A stretch of DNA of 64,000 nt, from contig OZ025730.1 of the NCBI GenBank assembly GCA_964019335.1, positions 206,001 through 270,000 on the forward strand, written 5' to 3'. Numbering within the stretch: position 1 is the first letter of the stretch; each line of letters opens with the position of its first letter. The position numbers and the translations under genes were made by a program. Positions 9,371 to 18,688 of the stretch are shown here, piece by piece. This stretch comes from Diplonema japonicum. Lineage: Eukaryota > Euglenozoa > Diplonemea > Diplonemida > Diplonemidae. Under the pieces are notes generated by a model. The model searched no databases, was not told where the DNA came from, and saw only the letters and a list, made by a program, of their open reading frames with translations.

Positions 9371-10330
9371 AGCAGTGCGTTTTTGCCTGTTCCCCCCCCT
9401 TGTTTTTGCCTTACGGGGAAGGGGAGAACTTCGGCAAAAGGAATCACACGCAGAAAAGAACACAACGTTTTTTTAGTTTTGTTTCTTTAGTTTTCTGTTT
9501 TGTTTTGCTTGTTTGTTTTCTTCACTTGCTTTATGATTATTTTTGGTCGGTAGCCTCCCCCCCCACAAAATATCTTGATCCGTCCCTGCACCCCGCAGTG
9601 GAAATCATCGGAGAAAGCAGTGGAGATAACATAAAAATATATTCTTGCGCTGTTTTTACAGTTGAAAAAAAAAAAAAGAAAAAAAGCAGCATGCAACTTA
9701 GTACACGTGAATAGTGTAGTGGATGGGAATATTTTATGTAACGATAAAAACACGAGAAAGAGCACGAATCCAATGAGGTTGTATTTTGGACATGTTCAGT
9801 ATTTGTTTTTTTTTTTTTTCGTTTTTTGTTTTTTCTCCTACCCTGGAGATTGTTTCCAGAAGTTTCCAGCCCGGCACTAGTTTGTGATCCTGTCAGTGTC
9901 ACATTAAAAAAACGAACAAAAAAAAAAACCCAAACAAACAGGTCTATTGTGGAATCCCAAGCTGCGTGTCCTGTGCTACAGTGCAGTGCTACACAAACAC
10001 ACCCTTCGAGGGGTGCCAACGGTGCATGGCTCGCGATGCCTGCGAGTAATGAGGGAGAGAAAGACGCCACACTCGGTGACCTTTAACGCGGAAGGAAGAG
10101 GGAAAAAAAAAAAAAAAAAAAAAGAAGAAGTTGGACATTAAAAGGTTAAAGGTTCACGTTCACCAGATGTCCTACGACACCCCGCAGGGGGGCGCACGTT
10201 GGACTTCAACAAACAAACAAACAAAAAACTCAACTTGGCATGCAGTGAAGGGACATCATTTTTGCTCTGCGTAAGAGCTGGCAGTACTGGGTATCTCTCA
10301 GTTTCGGACAAGAGGCACCCTTCAAGGGCT

Positions 10331-10350
10331 CCTACTAGCGTCCTAGTAGG
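10331..10350. repeat. Small palindrome in ABCC 3' flank
   Basis: An 8-bp perfect stem CCTACTAG / CTAGTAGG with a CGTC loop, about 130 bases after the ABC transporter stop codon on the coding strand. Could be a 3' UTR hairpin; chance is possible. Confidence 0.4.
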
Positions 10351-10481
10351 TCGGAGAGTACCGTTCCCAACCACAAAAAAAAAAAAATTTTTTTTTAAAC
10401 AAATCAATATGATAGGAAACGAAGTGGCCAGGGGGGAACGAATAAAAGTTTTTTTTTCTTTCTTTTTCTTTTTTTTTTTTC

Positions 10482-13400
10482 TCACCTCCCCACTGCCAAG
10501 GACCTGTCTAGGTCGTTGACCATAGTGGCAAGGTGGGAGGAGGGGTTGGCCATGAGCACCTGAGGCGGGCCCATCTCCGCTACAGAACCCTTGGACATAA
10601 CAATGACACGGTCGGAATCGATGACAGTGTGGAGCCTGTGGGCGATCGTGATAACGGTGCAAGATGTAAACTCCTCCCGAACCACACGCTGGATGTTAGC
10701 ATCTGTGACAGGATCGATGCTGGAGGTGGGCTCGTCCATGACCATCACCTTCACGTCGCGCAACAGTGTCCTAGCCAGGGAGATGAGCTGCCTTTGCCCA
10801 GAGCTCAGAGTGTCTGCCCCAGCGCCCACAGTCGTCGACATGGGTAAGTCTTCCAAGCCCACTCGCTTCAGAGCCCCGCTCACTTCTTCGTCTGAATGTT
10901 CATCGAAGGGGTCCAGGTTCGTCCTTACAGTCCCTATCATGAGAAGCGGCTCCTGCGGTATCATCCCCAGTCCCTTTCTCAACATTTGAAGCCCGACTCC
11001 TTGAATGTCTTCTCCGTCCACCAGAACCCTTCCTCTTGTCACATCTACCAACCTGAACAGCACCACAGCCAGGGAGCTCTTCCCTGCCCCTGTGCGGCCC
11101 ACTACCCCGATTCTCTCGCCCGACTTGATTTCTAGATTGATCCCATTCAGAGCAGGGGGCAGCCCCTCCCTGTACGTCAGAGAGACGTCTTCGAACGCGA
11201 TGCTCCCTGTATTCGGCCATCCCGGCTTGTCTGTTGGGAGATGCCATTCGGGTTCCTGTGTCACCTCTTCGCCCTTGTACTGCAGTAGCCTCTCCAAACT
11301 GGTCATGCAGATCCTGAGCACGGAGAATGTGAATGAAAAGTACAGCAGGAAATACGGCAGCAGGAAGCAGTAGGTCAAAGCCAGCCCGAGCTCACTCGCC
11401 GAGAAGGAGCTGGGGCCCCACAGCATGTACACTCCTGTGCACGTGGAGATCAGGGTTGCGATGGTGTAGCACCACATGTTCTGCCACGCAATGACGCCAG
11501 CGGAGAGGAAGTTGTATCGTGTCATGATGTCCATTTTGTGTCCGAGGCTCCTGCGGGAGTGGTCGGTGAAACCCATGACGCGTAGCACGGTCCTGCCCTG
11601 ACCGTTGATTGTCTCACCCATCCCCGTGAGGACAGGACCCATGGCCTGGTTGGCAAGGCGTTTCAGGTCTCTGTTGGTGGCATCAGCAGCTTTGATCTGA
11701 AAGAGGTACAGTATGACAGTAAGCACCAACACCACAGAGACAGGCGGCACCACAATGATCATGATCGCGAACAGGACGAGGACCGTGCAGGCAAAGTTAA
11801 TACTGTGCTCGAAGAACTGCGACAAGAAGTTGTCCACAGTCGACAAATCGGAGCTCAACCGTGAGATGATCCTCCCGGAAGGCGTCTCTTGGAACCAAGC
11901 AACGGGTGCGTGGAGGAGCCGTTCCAATACCAGGTTGTGCAGGGTGTTGCCCGCCTTTTTGGTCGCCCTCCCAAAGAACACACTGCTGATCATGAGGCAA
12001 ACCACCAACATCACACACCCACCTCCGTAGATGGGTGCATACAGGTTGATATCCGGCTTCGACTCGTTACCCACCTTTAGGTTCTCCCGTTCCAGCAGCT
12101 CCTTCTCGTCGTAGTAATCCTCATCATTCTCGATCCACAAGGCCAACCACCTGTCGGAAAAGCCCATGAACAGGTACGCCACCTGGCACAGCAAAACACC
12201 CGTTATGATGTTCGCCCGTCCCATCGAGGCAACGTACTCCTTGTACACAGAGTCGGAGATTTCGCCCTTTTCTTTCTTCTCCGTCCTGAACAGCTCAGCG
12301 GAGACCTTCTGCTCCTCCTCGGTGCCTTGTGTGGCCTTTCCCTGAGCATTGGCGGTGTTCTGCGACTGGGACCCAGCAAGCTTCAGCTCCGATTGTGTGA
12401 CAAAGGCATGGAGGACACCCTCGAGGGCCATGACCTCCTGGTAGGTGCCCTGCTCGGAGAGGACACCGCCAGACATGACGAGGATCTGATCGGCTTCTGG
12501 GAGGAAGTGCAATTGGTTGAGAGCAACCAACACGCAGCACCCTTTGTCGTGGGCGAAGGACACCAAGGACTCAAAGATAGTCGCAGCAACAGTGGAGTCA
12601 ACCGCTGCAAGCGGGTCGTCCAGTACAAGCAGCTTGGGGACACCGTACAGCACCCTGGCGACTGAGACACGCTGCTGCTGCCCACCGGACAGCGTGATGC
12701 CCCTCTCCCCGATGGCCGTCATCGCCCCTGCCGGCAGCACATCCAAGTCTGCCCCCAGCGCTGCTCCTGTAATTGCGTCGTAGAACCTTTCTTCGTTGTA
12801 CTCCCGCCCCATCAGAATGTTGTCCTTGATCGTCCCGCACACTACAAATGCACGCTGCGGTGCGTACCCGATGTCGTTGTTCGCATTAACCCTCCCCTCC
12901 TCCAGCGGCATGTCTCCGAGTATTGCCGATATGAGAGATGTCTTCCCGTTCCCTACTTGGCCCACCACTGCCGTCACCTTACCCTTCTCTGCTTTTAGTG
13001 ATGGGACCTTGACTTCGAAGGCAGACGACTCCCACCTGCACACAGCGTTCTCTATCTCTACACCTTCACATGTAGGGCGTGCTTCGACACCCTCCGCCTC
13101 GAGGTAGTCAGTGAGGCGGTTGAGCGCGACAGTAATGGAGGCTGACAGTGTGATGCCAATGGGTGACGATGTCAAAGCAAGGCGCAGTGACTGGAAGATC
13201 GTGATACCGGCAAAGACCCTCGCCGGTTCCAGCTGCTCGCCCATCGCAGAGAGAATGATGAAGGTGCAGCACGCGGCGAGGATGGGACTAGCCCTCCCAA
13301 CTTGGATAGATGTCATGTGCAACATTCGCGTCTTTTGTATGAAACCCGATTCATGCTGTCGCGAGGCCATTACGGTGTTCAAGAAGTTCTGTTCCCACGC

Positions 13401-14330
13401 GCAGTACTTGATGGCCTTTATACCCTCGATAATGCGTGTGGTGATGGCGATCCTTTCGTCTGCAGCCTCGAGGGCAAGTTCCTCAACATCCTTGGTCACT
13501 GTGGCGAGGTATATGGTGAAGAGTAGGATACCGACGATGATGGCAAGGCCGAAAGAGCACACCCACCCCAGTGTGATGTACAGCATAATAATGCCGCCGA
13601 CGATGGAGAAGGCGGACATGGGGAGCAGGCAAAGTTGTTTGAAACTTTCGTACGTCTTGATGATATCGGAGCCGAGGATGGATTTCTCGTTGTTGTCAAG
13701 AGGCAGTGCTGTGTGGGCCTTCCAGTGCAGCAGCGACGTACAGGTCACCAAGTAAGCGGACCCGAAGTTGTCATTGAAATACTGTCTTGAGGCGCTTGTC
13801 GCCACTCCCTCCGCGATCAGCGTCGCAGTCAGACCAGCAATGTAATATGCCTGTGTCTCGTCAATGGTGGCATCGTCTTTGATGGAATCAATGAGAAGCA
13901 ACAACAGTAGAGGTTTCACCACAGTCCCGAGAAGACCTTGTGCGACAGACCACAACAGGCCTTTTAAAAGCAACGGCCACCACATATTCCGCAGGACCCG
14001 GAACATAGATGGTGGCCTCGATGCGGCTCTGGCTTTTTCAACTTCGGCTTCCCACGCCTCTATCGCAGAAGGGCCTACTGCATCCATTGTGTAGGCTGGT
14101 GGGAGCTTTGGAGCTTCCTTCCCCGAGAGGGCGTCTCTGGACAGTCCACCGAAGACCAATGGCGTCATCCACCACATGAGATGTCTTGAGAGCGCGTTGC
14201 ATTCGTCAGGACGCACGCCGTTGTCATCTTCGATGGGGTCGTGCTTCGCTTCAGCTTTGTAGTTCATCCATTTCCCGCATAGGTGATGCTCGTGCTCGTT
14301 TTCCCCGTAAGGTGCAGTAGTCTCGACCAT
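10482..14330 (-). CDS. ABC transporter, subfamily C (MRP-like)
   Basis: 1282-residue full-length transporter in the order TMD1-NBD1-TMD2-NBD2, with no N-terminal TMD0. NBD1 has Walker A GQVGNGKTS (about residue 455), signature LSGGQQQR and Walker B LVLDDP; NBD2 has GRTGAGKSS (about 1080), the divergent signature LSSGQRQL and Walker B VMVMDEP followed by the switch His in TIAHRLHT. The Asp in place of Glu after Walker B of NBD1 (LDDP) is the usual ABCC asymmetry, giving one degenerate ATP site. Six-helix bundles lie at about 95-390 and 710-1010. ABCC pumps export glutathione conjugates, organic anions or drugs; the substrate here cannot be read. The ATG at 14330 follows a clear pyrimidine tract and TCTAG acceptor by five bases. 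Ends close to an A-rich tract. Confidence 0.95.
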   Translation of the reverse strand: MVETTAPYGENEHEHHLCGKWMNYKAEAKHDPIEDDNGVRPDECNALSRHLMWWMTPLVFGGLSRDALSGKEAPKLPPAYTMDAVGPSAIEAWEAEVEKARAASRPPSMFRVLRNMWWPLLLKGLLWSVAQGLLGTVVKPLLLLLLIDSIKDDATIDETQAYYIAGLTATLIAEGVATSASRQYFNDNFGSAYLVTCTSLLHWKAHTALPLDNNEKSILGSDIIKTYESFKQLCLLPMSAFSIVGGIIMLYITLGWVCSFGLAIIVGILLFTIYLATVTKDVEELALEAADERIAITTRIIEGIKAIKYCAWEQNFLNTVMASRQHESGFIQKTRMLHMTSIQVGRASPILAACCTFIILSAMGEQLEPARVFAGITIFQSLRLALTSSPIGITLSASITVALNRLTDYLEAEGVEARPTCEGVEIENAVCRWESSAFEVKVPSLKAEKGKVTAVVGQVGNGKTSLISAILGDMPLEEGRVNANNDIGYAPQRAFVVCGTIKDNILMGREYNEERFYDAITGAALGADLDVLPAGAMTAIGERGITLSGGQQQRVSVARVLYGVPKLLVLDDPLAAVDSTVAATIFESLVSFAHDKGCCVLVALNQLHFLPEADQILVMSGGVLSEQGTYQEVMALEGVLHAFVTQSELKLAGSQSQNTANAQGKATQGTEEEQKVSAELFRTEKKEKGEISDSVYKEYVASMGRANIITGVLLCQVAYLFMGFSDRWLALWIENDEDYYDEKELLERENLKVGNESKPDINLYAPIYGGGCVMLVVCLMISSVFFGRATKKAGNTLHNLVLERLLHAPVAWFQETPSGRIISRLSSDLSTVDNFLSQFFEHSINFACTVLVLFAIMIIVVPPVSVVLVLTVILYLFQIKAADATNRDLKRLANQAMGPVLTGMGETINGQGRTVLRVMGFTDHSRRSLGHKMDIMTRYNFLSAGVIAWQNMWCYTIATLISTCTGVYMLWGPSSFSASELGLALTYCFLLPYFLLYFSFTFSVLRICMTSLERLLQYKGEEVTQEPEWHLPTDKPGWPNTGSIAFEDVSLTYREGLPPALNGINLEIKSGERIGVVGRTGAGKSSLAVVLFRLVDVTRGRVLVDGEDIQGVGLQMLRKGLGMIPQEPLLMIGTVRTNLDPFDEHSDEEVSGALKRVGLEDLPMSTTVGAGADTLSSGQRQLISLARTLLRDVKVMVMDEPTSSIDPVTDANIQRVVREEFTSCTVITIAHRLHTVIDSDRVIVMSKGSVAEMGPPQVLMANPSSHLATMVNDLDRSLAVGR

Positions 14331-14335
14331 GCCTC

Positions 14336-14400
14336 CTAGATGAAAGGAGTGTTATGTATGTGGGAAGAAGAAGGAAAAAAAGAAATAAAAAACCAAATCA
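14336..14400 (-). promoter_or_regulatory. Putative trans-splice acceptor of the ABCC gene
   Basis: On the coding strand a TTTTTTATTTC/TTTTTCCTTC pyrimidine tract runs to CTCCTTTCATCTAG, with the AG at 14336-14337 and a five-base leader (GAGGC) before the ATG. The best example of the acceptor pattern in the window. Confidence 0.6.
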
Positions 14401-14437
14401 CGGAAGCGAAAGGGGGGTTAATAAAAGTAATAAGGGG

Positions 14438-14836
14438 TCAGGTAACGTGAACAGTAGTGAGGTGGACCTTGTCGGGGGCTGTGGTCCGGGGTTTGCAGCA
14501 CTTCGACGCCAGCACACCGAACACCAAGATGCCTGCTAAGAATAGAAAAACCAAAAGAAATGCTTCTGCGCTGAGCTTTGCCGAAGCTGAGAGGCGGCAG
14601 TTCAACACCACGTCTGTAATCTCAACAGGGCATTGTTGAGGTTCAGCGAGTACAATGGCACCGCTGACTTCGTCCCTCCTACACTCCGATCCAAGACATT
14701 TTAAACACTCCCGCACCTGGTGGCACCACACACAACCTGCTTCTTCACAGCAATCTTCGTGTTTTCTTGCTTCACAAGCACCTTCCCCCTTCACGACTCC
14801 TAGCGCCATCGTCATTATTGCAAGTGTAAATAACAT
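14438..14836 (-). CDS. Small type I membrane protein, PSI-like Cys-rich ectodomain
   Basis: 132 residues: signal peptide 1-18 (MLFTLAIMTMALGVVKGEG), an ectodomain of about 65 residues with some ten cysteines, a transmembrane helix at about 92-112 (FLLVFLFLAGILVFGVLA) and a short basic tail starting KCCKPR, where the paired Cys could be palmitoylated. The spacing C-x5-DCC-x3-GCVWC recalls the PSI (plexin-semaphorin-integrin) fold. Function unknown; perhaps a surface protein. It is separated from the ABC transporter by about 100 bases. Confidence 0.7.
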   Translation of the reverse strand: MLFTLAIMTMALGVVKGEGACEARKHEDCCEEAGCVWCHQVRECLKCLGSECRRDEVSGAIVLAEPQQCPVEITDVVLNCRLSASAKLSAEAFLLVFLFLAGILVFGVLASKCCKPRTTAPDKVHLTTVHVT

Positions 14837-15330
14837 TTGTATTTTCTTTTGTTCCCTTTCTTGTTTTTATTGTCGTGTAGAAATAGAATGAAAAAGGAGG
14901 GGGGGGTGAGCTAAAAAAAGTGAGAAGAAAAGGAGTTAAGGAAAAAGAAGAAGAAGAAAAAAAGATAGAGTAACCCTTTTCTTTTTTTTCTCTCATTCTT
15001 GGACATCCTCAGTGTGCACGGATAGAGGTTGCACACGACACATGGTATTGCAACATCTCTCCCCCCCACCATCCCTCCCCCTTCCAAACTCGTGATAAAG
15101 GACGGGGAAAAGAAAAAAGAAGAAAAAAGAAATAAACACACTAAAAATCGACGAAAGGGGGGGGGGGGGGATCAAATATGAAGGAGGGGGAAGACAGCGC
15201 GCCTTCAGGTAGAAGGTATAAAAAAACACCTTTAAGTGCAAGAAACGGCAAAGGTGTTGCACAGCATGCCTTCTCTTCCCATCCTTACTATTTCACCCCC
15301 CTCCCCCCCTTTTTCTTTTTCTTCGTACGT
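14837..15330. other. Intergenic, low complexity
   Basis: AAG/GAA-rich and homopolymer stretches (G14 near 15158). No gene seen; contains the leader of the small membrane-protein gene. Confidence 0.65.
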
Positions 15331-17372
15331 CTACTCCTTAATCGTGAACTCCTTGAGTGCGTCCTCCCATGTGAGACGACCGGTGCAAAGTTTGCTGAGC
15401 ACGGTGGCGGCTTCGTCAGTCGAGACGAAGATCTGTCGTATTTTTTTTTTTGTCAATTCACATACCTGCTTGGTAGAATCTCTCTCCCTGAGGGTGACCT
15501 TCTTCTCCGATTCTGTCTGCTGGTCGATTGTAATATCGAAGGGAACACCAATCTCGTCAGCCCTGGCGTACTTCTTGCCGATGGCCTGCGAACCATCGTC
15601 CACCTTGTAGCTGACACCCATCGAGGAGAACTCAGCCCTCCACATGGTGATGAGGTCCTGGCACCACTTCTCCTGTTTTTAAACGAAACGATACTAAATT
15701 GACAAGTAAGCCATACCCTGAAAACAGTCGGCGAGAGAGGCATGATGCTCACCTTGTACGGTGCAATCATTGCAGGAAGGGAGAACACTGCCCTCTTCTC
15801 GTTCTTGTCGTCTTTGCTCTTTTTGCCGCCCTTGGCGTCAGCAGCAGGGGCATCGCCTTCCTTCTTCTCTTCCCTTCTGACCCAGTACACCTGCTCCAGA
15901 AGCGCGTAGACAAGCCTGCCCACACCAAACGACGGCTCGATGACGCTGGGCGTGTAGTTCCTGCCTTCGACTGTCTTCACCACCTTCTTGAAGGACACCA
16001 TGTTGCGGGTCAGAGTCAGTGTCTTGCTCACGACGGTGCCCTTCTCGTTGACGTCGATGGTGATGTCGATCTTCTCGTTGGTGGCGAGCTCCGCCTCCAT
16101 CTTCAGTGCCTCGTCCTCGGGCAGCTCCTCAAGGTACTTCATCACGTCCTTGGAAACGGCACGGAAGGTCTGGCTCACGATCTTCTTCACGATGCCTCTT
16201 TCCAGAACATCCACCTTCTTCGGTGTGTCGTACTTCTCATAAGCCACGAATTCGGTGTTCCTCTCCTTGCCGTGCGCCTTCAGGTCGAAGCAGCTCCTGT
16301 CTGCGATGCCCACGCACTCAACCCAACCGAAGCTGGTGAGGGCCTCGAGGTCCCAGCAGTCGCAGGCGTAGTGAGCCATCTCGCTGATCTTGTGCTGCCT
16401 GAACCTGATGAACTTGATACCGATGGCGTGCACGAACAGCTTCACCCTGCCGATGAAGTAGGCAAGCGTCTCGTTGTCGATGAGGCCCTGCTCCACTGCA
16501 TCGCCCAGCTTCATCATGACAGGCTCGTCTCTCTGCTCCTGAAGGTGCTTCGGCCACAGGCACACCTCCAGGTCGCTCACAGTGTGGAACTTCGGGCAGC
16601 TCTTGTCGTCGGGGTTCACGAAGTGCTCGATCTCCGCCAAGGTGAACTCCCTGACACGGATGAGGTTGTTCCGGGGGGCGATTTCGTTCCTGAAGGCAGT
16701 GCCGATGGCGGCACCCGCAAAGGGCATCCTGCCACCGTTGAACTCAAGCATTCTCTTGAAGTTCAGGAGGATACCCTGAGCAAGCTCGGGGCGGAGGTAA
16801 CCCGTACGATCACCAGCGGGGCCGATGGGGGTGGGGAACATGAGGTTGAAGTCCTTGGGCTCTGAGAGGGGGTTGTTGCTGGGGGACATGACCTTGTGCT
16901 TTGCGAGGACCTCCTTGAACTCGGGGATCTTCATGGATTCAGCATCGGCCATGAGGTTGGTGAGGTCCTTCTTCTCCTCTTCGCTGAGCTTGTCCTTCTT
17001 CTTAGGGTCTTCAAGCTTCTTCTTTGCCCACTCTTCAAGGTACTTGTCCAGTCGGTAAAGGTCCTTTGTGACAGTGTCCTGAACCATGACGTCGGTGAAC
17101 TTCTTGGTGTGGCCGGAGGTCTTGAAGACTTCCTCGGGGGTCAGACAGGTGGTGTCCACCTCAAGCATGTTCTCTTCCAGCACGAAGTGCTGTCTCCACA
17201 GGTTGATGAAATTGTGCTTGATCTGGCAGCCCACGGGACCGTAGTCGTAAATACCCGCCACGCCACCATAGCAGTCGAAACCCAGACCGTAGAGGAACCT
17301 TCTCTTGCAAGTGTCTTCGAACTCCGCTCTGTTGAAGTTGGGGAGCTCCGTGGGCAGTTTTGTCGCCGTCAT
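15331..17372 (-). CDS. GARS1: Glycine--tRNA ligase (eukaryotic type), three exons
   Basis: Class II synthetase charging tRNA-Gly. Exons 15717-17372, 15466-15672 and 15331-15432 give 654 residues, close to the usual cytosolic enzyme without a WHEP domain. Motif 2 is FRNEIAPRNNLIRVREF (about 205-225), motif 3 PSFGVGRLVYALLEQ (about 500), and the C-terminal anticodon-binding domain starts at KVSIMPLSPT. Introns are GT-AG: 15673-15716 (44 nt, GTATGG...AACAG) and 15433-15465 (33 nt, GTATGTG...CGACAG). Removing the 33-mer joins RERDSTKQ to IFVSTDEAATV and restores colinearity with other GlyRS; it is a multiple of three without a stop, so retention would insert 11 residues. I start at the ATG at 17372 (MTATKLP) because the upstream open frame is poly-Phe from a T tract; an acceptor CCTCCAG lies between. 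Codon use is strongly biased, suggesting high expression. Confidence 0.96.
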
Positions 17373-17539
17373 TTTACTTACTGTGCCTGTGCAGGCTGTT
17401 CTTAGTGTTTTTCGAAACGTTTTCTTTTTCCCTTTCCCTGGAGGGGGTAAAAAAAAAAAGGAAGAAAAAAAAAAAAACAACAAAAAGTAAGGGATCATCA
17501 AAAAAAAAAAAAAAAAAAAAAAAGAGTCCGTTCTTCCTC

Positions 17540-17803
17540 CTAAATTAAACCCTTCGCTTTCGCAAAATCTTTGCTTGCGATCGTTTTCCAATTCTTGCCC
17601 CGGTACGCCTCGCTGTGCGACATCCTCGGGAGCGTGATGCGCTTGGCGTTGATCATCTTCTGCTTTTCCAGTTTCGCCGCCCGCCCGCCATGCGGGACCT
17701 TGTCGTTAATAAGTGAAGGCGGCTTTCCTTTTGTACCGAGCTCGGACCAAAGATTAGGAGGAGCCGCTTCGTGCCCAGCACATTGCGTGCACCAACCTGA
17801 CAT
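17540..17803 (-). CDS. Small basic protein of unknown function
   Basis: 87 residues beginning MSGWCTQCAGHEA, with a single CxxC and then a Lys/Arg-rich helical part (GGRAAKLEKQKMINAKR). I do not recognise it. The start is well supported: a T13 tract and GCAG acceptor (AG at 17814-17815) lie ten bases before the ATG. The open frame extends further upstream only through poly-Phe. The lone CxxC near the N terminus could bind zinc only with a partner. Confidence 0.6.
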   Translation of the reverse strand: MSGWCTQCAGHEAAPPNLWSELGTKGKPPSLINDKVPHGGRAAKLEKQKMINAKRITLPRMSHSEAYRGKNWKTIASKDFAKAKGLI

Positions 17804-17910
17804 GTGTGTGTATCTGCAAAAAAAAAAAAACAAAGTACCACCAAAGACCAAAAAATCGGGGTATAACTCATGTACAAACAAACAAAAATCAAAAAAAAAA
17901 AAAAAAAAGT

Positions 17911-18402
17911 TCAAGGTTCATTTTCCCTCGCGATGTCGATAAGCGCCTGGAGTTCCTGAGCGATGGGGGTGGAGGGGAGGTGCAGACGGAGAGGGGATAC
18001 TTCGGGTATATCGTGAGGAGTTGGATGGAAAACTTTTCCCGCAAGGTGTGGAAGAGGTGCATCCCTTGCAATGGGCGGGGGCAGCCGCTGGGCGCCGGTA
18101 ACTAGCAGCGCGGAAAGTTTTGCAGACGCGACGCGCATCTCGTCCACGATTCTCCTTTGCTCCTCCATGACAGTGTCTTGCTGCCTGAGGACTTCGCTGC
18201 ACATTCTGTGCAGTGCTTTTGCCTCGCTCACCCTGTTTTCTGCCCTCTCAACCACTACGCTTGTCAGTAACGCCATATCCCTTACACCAAACACAACATT
18301 GCCAAAGTCCTCTTCCACTGCTGCGCTTAGAACCACCACCTTCGACCTCTCATCGGGGTACGGCAGCGTGCACAGCACTCTTATCGTTTCTTGTGAGGAC
18401 AT
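17911..18402 (-). CDS. Small coiled-coil protein, unknown function
   Basis: 163 residues starting MSSQETIRVLCTLPYP. The N-terminal 40 residues look like beta strands; residues about 60-105 form one long amphipathic helix (heptads through VVVERAENRVSEAKALHRM and QQDTVMEEQRRIVDEM), followed by a Pro-rich tail. The upstream open frame (lysine-rich) is leader, because a pyrimidine tract and CACAG acceptor fall just 5' of this ATG. No family recognised; size and helix resemble small tether or BLOC-type subunits, but that is only a resemblance. Confidence 0.65.
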   Translation of the reverse strand: MSSQETIRVLCTLPYPDERSKVVVLSAAVEEDFGNVVFGVRDMALLTSVVVERAENRVSEAKALHRMCSEVLRQQDTVMEEQRRIVDEMRVASAKLSALLVTGAQRLPPPIARDAPLPHLAGKVFHPTPHDIPEVSPLRLHLPSTPIAQELQALIDIARENEP

Positions 18403-18414
18403 ACCATGCCTCTC

Positions 18415-18455
18415 CTGTGTTGTGGGTGAGGATAAAGAAGGTGAAAAAGTTCTTC
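18415..18455 (-). promoter_or_regulatory. Putative trans-splice acceptor
   Basis: Coding strand reads CTTTTTCACCTTCTTTATCC, then TCACCCACAACACAG; AG at 18415-18416, thirteen bases before the ATG of the coiled-coil gene. Confidence 0.5.
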
Positions 18456-18688
18456 TTTTTTTTTTTTTTCTTTTTTTCTCGCGCATCGATACAAACTAAG
18501 GAAAGGAGAGGGGAAAAAAAAAGGGAAAAAAAAAGGAGGGGATGAGAAAACTATCAATATTTCCCCACCCCATTCGATGCAGCAACAAAAACAAAAACAA
18601 AAAAAAAAAAAAAAAAAACAAACAAAATGACAAAAAAAAAAAATGTCCACGCAACTCTTTTTTTTTATTTTTATTTTTTTTTTAATGA

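Larger units (their letters stand above)
7832..10481. other. 2.6-kb gene-free region with inverted-repeat elements
   Basis: No believable gene on either strand. It starts with a T46-type run (7853-7904), then a 600-bp inverted-repeat element (7902-8501), a strong hairpin (8516-8630), and from 8640 on mostly A/T-rich DNA with T and A runs. Around 9540-9590 a short C-rich block is followed by a CTTGATCCGTCCCTG string that resembles one end of a hAT-type transposon, without a partner end. Near 10330 a small palindrome lies in the 3' flank of the ABC transporter gene. Confidence 0.65.

Noticed and set aside
9540..9600. hAT-like terminal sequence CTTGATCCGTCCCTG
   Set aside because: Only one end is seen; no partner repeat within the window and no target duplication.
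9537..10070. 177-codon minus-strand frame
   Set aside because: Starts with GTG, crosses several homopolymers, no domain and no codon bias.
12640..12720. Inactivating mutation in ABCC NBD1 (Asp for Glu after Walker B)
   Set aside because: This asymmetry is normal in subfamily C transporters.
15699..16865. 388-codon plus-strand frame antisense to GlyRS
   Set aside because: Shadow of a strongly codon-biased gene; no family resemblance, and it crosses the intron/exon structure of GlyRS.
17373..17591. N-terminal extension of GlyRS rich in Phe
   Set aside because: Produced by T tracts in the leader; an acceptor AG and a good ATG lie downstream.
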